64,000 nucleotides of DNA, from positions 28,974 to 92,973 of the forward strand of contig QKWP01000234.1 in the NCBI GenBank assembly GCA_003550325.1, read 5' to 3'. This DNA comes from Gigaspora rosea. Taxonomy: Eukaryota > Glomeromycota > Glomeromycetes > Diversisporales > Gigasporaceae. The position numbers and the translations under genes were made by a program. Positions 60,574 to 64,000 of this stretch are shown one piece after another. Numbering within the stretch: position 1 is the first letter of the stretch; each line of letters opens with the position of its first letter. Under the pieces are notes generated by a model that made no database searches, was not told the DNA's origin, and was given only the letters and a program-made list of their open reading frames with translations.

Positions 60574-62314
60574 ATGCTTTCTCAACGAAAAGTCTATCAG
60601 GATTCAAAAAATTCAGATGAGACAAATGAAGCAACGCATTTTATATTCAGCATGTTTAAGAAAGATAAATGCGATTCGGATAGTTTGAAAAAAAATTCTT
60701 TACTTTGTAATTTCAGGGATTTGCCTCTTTGGCTTCAAGATAATTGTGACATTCTTAAAGGTATGAATGAAATGGACTGTTTTTTTCAATAAATGTTGTC
60801 CTTTCTATTAACATTTTTTTTTTAGGATATAGAAGACCAACATTTTCTTATTTAAAATGTGCCGAATCATTATTTTACGTTCATAACGAAAGTGGTTAGT
60901 AAAGAGAAGCATTTATCGAACTTTTCAAAAAATTTATAAAATCAACTAAAATTCAATGATTGCTGAACTTTAGTTAATATCTGGTCTCATCTCGTTGGAG
61001 CAATAGCATTTATATTTCTGGGATTTATAACTTATGACTATGTATTATCGCATCACCCTTCGATTATTTGGTGGGATGTTGCCGTTTTTTACATATTTTT
61101 GATGGGTGCTATGATTTGTTTAGGGCTTTCTTCTACTTTTCATACTTTTTGTTGTCATTCAGAGAAAGTAAGTTTTGGCATTCATTTAAATTTATAAATC
61201 AATTTGTGACTAGACATAATATTTAAAAAAAAATTTTTTTGGATTGCATTTAGGTATGTGCACAATGGGGTAGATGTGACTACGTTGGAATTGTAACTTT
61301 GATTGTGTATGTGATCTTTTTATTTTATTATTATTTTGATGTGTTGTCGTATTATATAGTAAAAATTAATTAATTATATTTTATTGCAGAGGGTCTTTTT
61401 ATCCGATGATATATTATGGTATCTACTAACTTTTATATTCATTACACTTATGTGAAATAGATAAAAAATTAACATTAATTTTCTATACCCTTTAGGATTT
61501 TATTGCCATAATAAATTAAAAATTTTTTATCTTACATTAATAACTTTGTTTGGATGTGCTACGGTAACTACAATTATAACATTATGCTATTTCAAATAGT
61601 TCATTCATCTTAAATTTTACAAAATCTTGAACCTTAGATATTTGTAGCGTTTGCAAACAAGTTTAGAACACCTGAGTATAGATGGTTTCGCACAGGATTA
61701 TTTGTATCTATGGGATTAAGTGCGATTATACCTCTAGCTCATGCTTTAATCATTTATGGGGTAATTAGATTTATTATCAAGTTTAGGATTAAATTTTCTA
61801 TTTTTAGAAAAATTAACAAGCATAAATTTATTAATTTGTTAGTTTGAACTATCCGTTAAAGTAATCTCTCTTAAATGGATAATAGTGATGGGGGTATTCT
61901 ATCTTACCGGTGCCTTTATTTATGGTTCAAGGTATGTATCCAGTTTGTTCACTTGCCTTAAAGGTTGTTTAAGTTAAATAACATCACTTTTTTTAATAGA
62001 ATACCCGAAAGATGGTTTCCTGGAAAATTTGATATTTATGTAAGCGATATTTTCGTGCCGTTATATTATACTCATTACTCGCATGAATAATTTTATCGAG
62101 CCTTTATTTATTTATTTATTTTTATTTTATTTTATTTATTTATTTATTTTTTTTTTTTTTGCAGGGCTCATCACATCAAATCTTCCATTTTTTTGTGGTG
62201 GCAGCAGCATTTATACATTATTTTGGTGTTATACAGGCAATGATGTATTGGCATGAACAAAATCATAATTGTGAACTAGATGTTTCAATGTTGAAACCTA
62301 GTTTCATACATTGA
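60574..62314 (+). CDS. PAQR / adiponectin-receptor-like (IZH-type) 7-TM protein
   Basis: Ten exons: 60574-60760, 60826-60894, 60974-61167, 61254-61306, 61390-61418, 61496-61563, 61638-61760, 61843-61931, 62000-62039 and 62165-62314. All introns are short and GT-AG, the frame is intact and the product is 333 aa, normal for the family. A cytoplasmic N-terminal part (LPLWLQDN, then GYRRPTFSYLKC, about 55-75) precedes NIWSHLVGAI (87-96). The family's metal-binding pattern is complete: SSTFH (H142) after TM2, DYVGI (D159) in TM3, and HQIFH (H288, H292) in TM7. These residues bind zinc in adiponectin receptors and suggest ceramidase-like lipid hydrolysis. Yeast relatives (IZH1-4) act in zinc and sterol homeostasis. 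Membrane location is certain in outline; ligand and substrate are unknown. Confidence 0.95.
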
Positions 62315-63013
62315 TGTTTGGTTAAACTAGTTGATTCGGACGATCGATTAAAATGGACATTGTGCAATCGTGCACCTAGAACCTGGCTATATTTTTAATT
62401 TTAACAACCTAATCGCTTAATGCTAAGAATAATCATCCAAATCATCAGCAAAATATTTATTTTTGACTTCATTTTTGTAAAACATTTTTTACATGGTTCA
62501 TCTAGAGTTGTCAACTTTTTAGAAGGCACAAATGTTTACTTATTGCATACCATAAATTGTTAAATAAAATGCTACAATTTTCTTTAACGTTAGAATATGA
62601 CAAAGATTTTTACAAGTTTGTAGTGTACTATTGTAACAAAATAACGGGCATGGGCCGAAGTGTCAACCCGGGTACTTAGATCAATCTGAAAGTCCGATGT
62701 CTCATTTTCCCTTGGCATATACTGTATTATATAGTTCATTAATCATATTATATATCAATACTGTCGTCAATTCTTATATATGGGATTGTTAATAAAATCA
62801 CTCATGCAAATAATAGCCTCGAAGAGTCATTTTATTATGCGACTAATGATTGGACTCGTCAACTCGTGTCGAATTTTTCACGATTCGTGAGATTCACGAG
62901 TCAAAATAATTCACGCAATTGTTAGTGTATGTGTGTGTTATAAGATGCAGAATTTGTGTAGCATCCGCAGTCGTAACTCAAGACTGACGTTTGTATATGC
63001 CGTAATATTGGCT
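62315..63013. other. 3' flank of the PAQR gene, non-coding
   Basis: AATAAA-like words near 62562 could direct polyadenylation. ATTCGTGAGATTCACGAG near 62882 is a short imperfect palindrome. No gene. Confidence 0.4.
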
Positions 63014-63015
63014 TA

Positions 63016-63246
63016 CCGTATTTTCGCTCATGAGCGTTATTTCGAAACTCGTATCATCCAAAAATAAGATGTATGGCTTCGATAATGACGCCCATGCGCG
63101 TCCAGAAATAACTCGCATGTTCTGATCAATGTAAATTAGTTAATTACATAAATGTCTTAATATGTTAGACGACCAGCCTTTAGCTCAAAATAACGCGCAT
63201 GTACTCAAAATAACGTGCAGGTGAGCGTTATTACGCGAAAATACGG
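63016..63246. mobile_element. short MITE with CCGTATTTTCGC ends
   Basis: The left CCGTATTTTCGCTCATGAGC (63016) matches the inverted right CCGTATTTTCGCGTAATAAC (63246). TA flanks both sides (63014-63015, 63247-63248). AATAACGC, GCGCGTTATT and GAGCGTTATT words repeat inside both ends, as in the element at 21806-23470, so the two are likely one family. Non-coding. Confidence 0.8.
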
Positions 63247-63248
63247 TA

Positions 63249-64000
63249 TGTCATTATTTCAAATATGCATTATATGAATTCTCGATATGAATACTAAAAA
63301 ATGAAGTTAGACTCAAAACCGGTTCGTTTCAAAATAGAATTTAATAATAAACCTCCGTTATAATGAATTTTTTACAAATTTTTACTAATAGAACGGGTCA
63401 TTTCACTAAAATGAGAATGATTTATAGATTGTTTTTTATTTTATATTATAGTATATAAATTCTCGAAAAAATTTGTATCATACGTGGTAAATAAAGGGTT
63501 TTTAATTAGATGCATTTCTATACATTCTTTTGTTTAAAGTTTCAACTCGTGTATTTTGTAGATACTTATGAGTTCATCAAAGAAAAACCTGCCATCGGGA
63601 TTTTACAATTTATAACTGGGAACAATATCTAACAAATCTAAATAGATTGAGGGAGGTGTTACGCCCAGAATGCAATGTTTATGCATGACAGATTAGTTTT
63701 GAGCGTAGCAAAGTTATATGGGATGGTTGTTCATTAGGAGATTTTGATTGAATGATATTTTGTCATTAAAGAAAGTAATTAGCAGGTTATCCCTTCACAA
63801 GTTGAAATCCGACCTATTTATATCCTTCAATTCATACTGGAGTTTTAATCCTTCGCTTGGAGTTTCAATTAGGAATGGCAAAAAAACATTTTAAACCTGT
63901 TTTTAATTAAAACATAAAAATGGTTTAAACATAAACAGCGGAGTCTGATTGTTTAATTTCTGTGCCAGCCAAGTTCTGCGAAACAATATTCACTTCGAGA
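63249..64000. other. non-coding, nothing recognised
   Basis: No gene, terminal repeat or RNA gene is supported up to the window end. Confidence 0.4.

Overview
The window looks like nuclear DNA of an AT-rich, repeat-laden fungus, most likely an arbuscular mycorrhizal fungus of the Rhizophagus (Glomeromycotina) type. The reasons are extreme AT content with long A/T runs, short GT-AG introns cutting genes into many small exons, a TTAGGG-type telomeric motif, and the gene families present: a membrane kelch protein, a class I methyltransferase, an adiponectin-receptor-like (PAQR) protein, SPRY and kinase-type debris, and a MULE-type transposase relic. The species assignment is inference. There is one assembly gap (36951-37884) and one isolated N (54524).

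Only five protein genes can be supported. Four are multi-exon models that I rebuilt by hand, with reading frame kept across every GT-AG junction. They are a disordered Ser/Thr/Asn-rich protein with a 14-residue internal repeat (14312-17668, +, 4 exons, 1025 aa), a kelch-repeat membrane protein (25925-23809, -, 8 exons, 466 aa), a SAM-dependent methyltransferase (30804-29280, -, 8 exons, 301 aa) and a 7-TM PAQR protein (60574-62314, +, 10 exons, 333 aa). The fifth is a small single-exon gene with a possible PP1-docking motif (18596-18216, -). Four genes lie in a gene island at about 12.7-31 kb, and the PAQR gene lies alone near the right end. No operon-like or pathway linkage between neighbours is visible.

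The rest is mobile-element territory. From left to right: a CTTGCAAAGTGC-rich repeat (1.6-2.6 kb); a hAT-like foldback with 8-bp target duplication (3.3-4.1 kb); a decayed SPRY/kinase gene with a hAT-type MITE at a 3' splice site (5-6.3 kb); nested MITEs (7.5-8.3 kb); a 1-kb tRNA-headed SINE-like retroposon with 17-bp target duplication (10-11 kb); nested TIR elements (21.8-23.5 kb); the gap; another TIR element (39.1-40.4 kb); an inverted duplication with a (TTA)n loop (41.5-42.7 kb); a 4-kb composite (45.4-49.4 kb) holding a 2.2-kb TIR element and a second retroposon; a dead MULE transposase (50.5-53.5 kb); and a cluster of MITEs (54.8-59.2 kb).

Two themes recur. First, paired terminal repeats and repeat copies differ mostly by C/T and G/A changes, as expected of methylation-linked cytosine decay. 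Second, telomere-like TTAGGG/CCCTAA tracts sit at or near the symmetry centre of three unrelated-looking inverted-repeat elements and inside a fourth.
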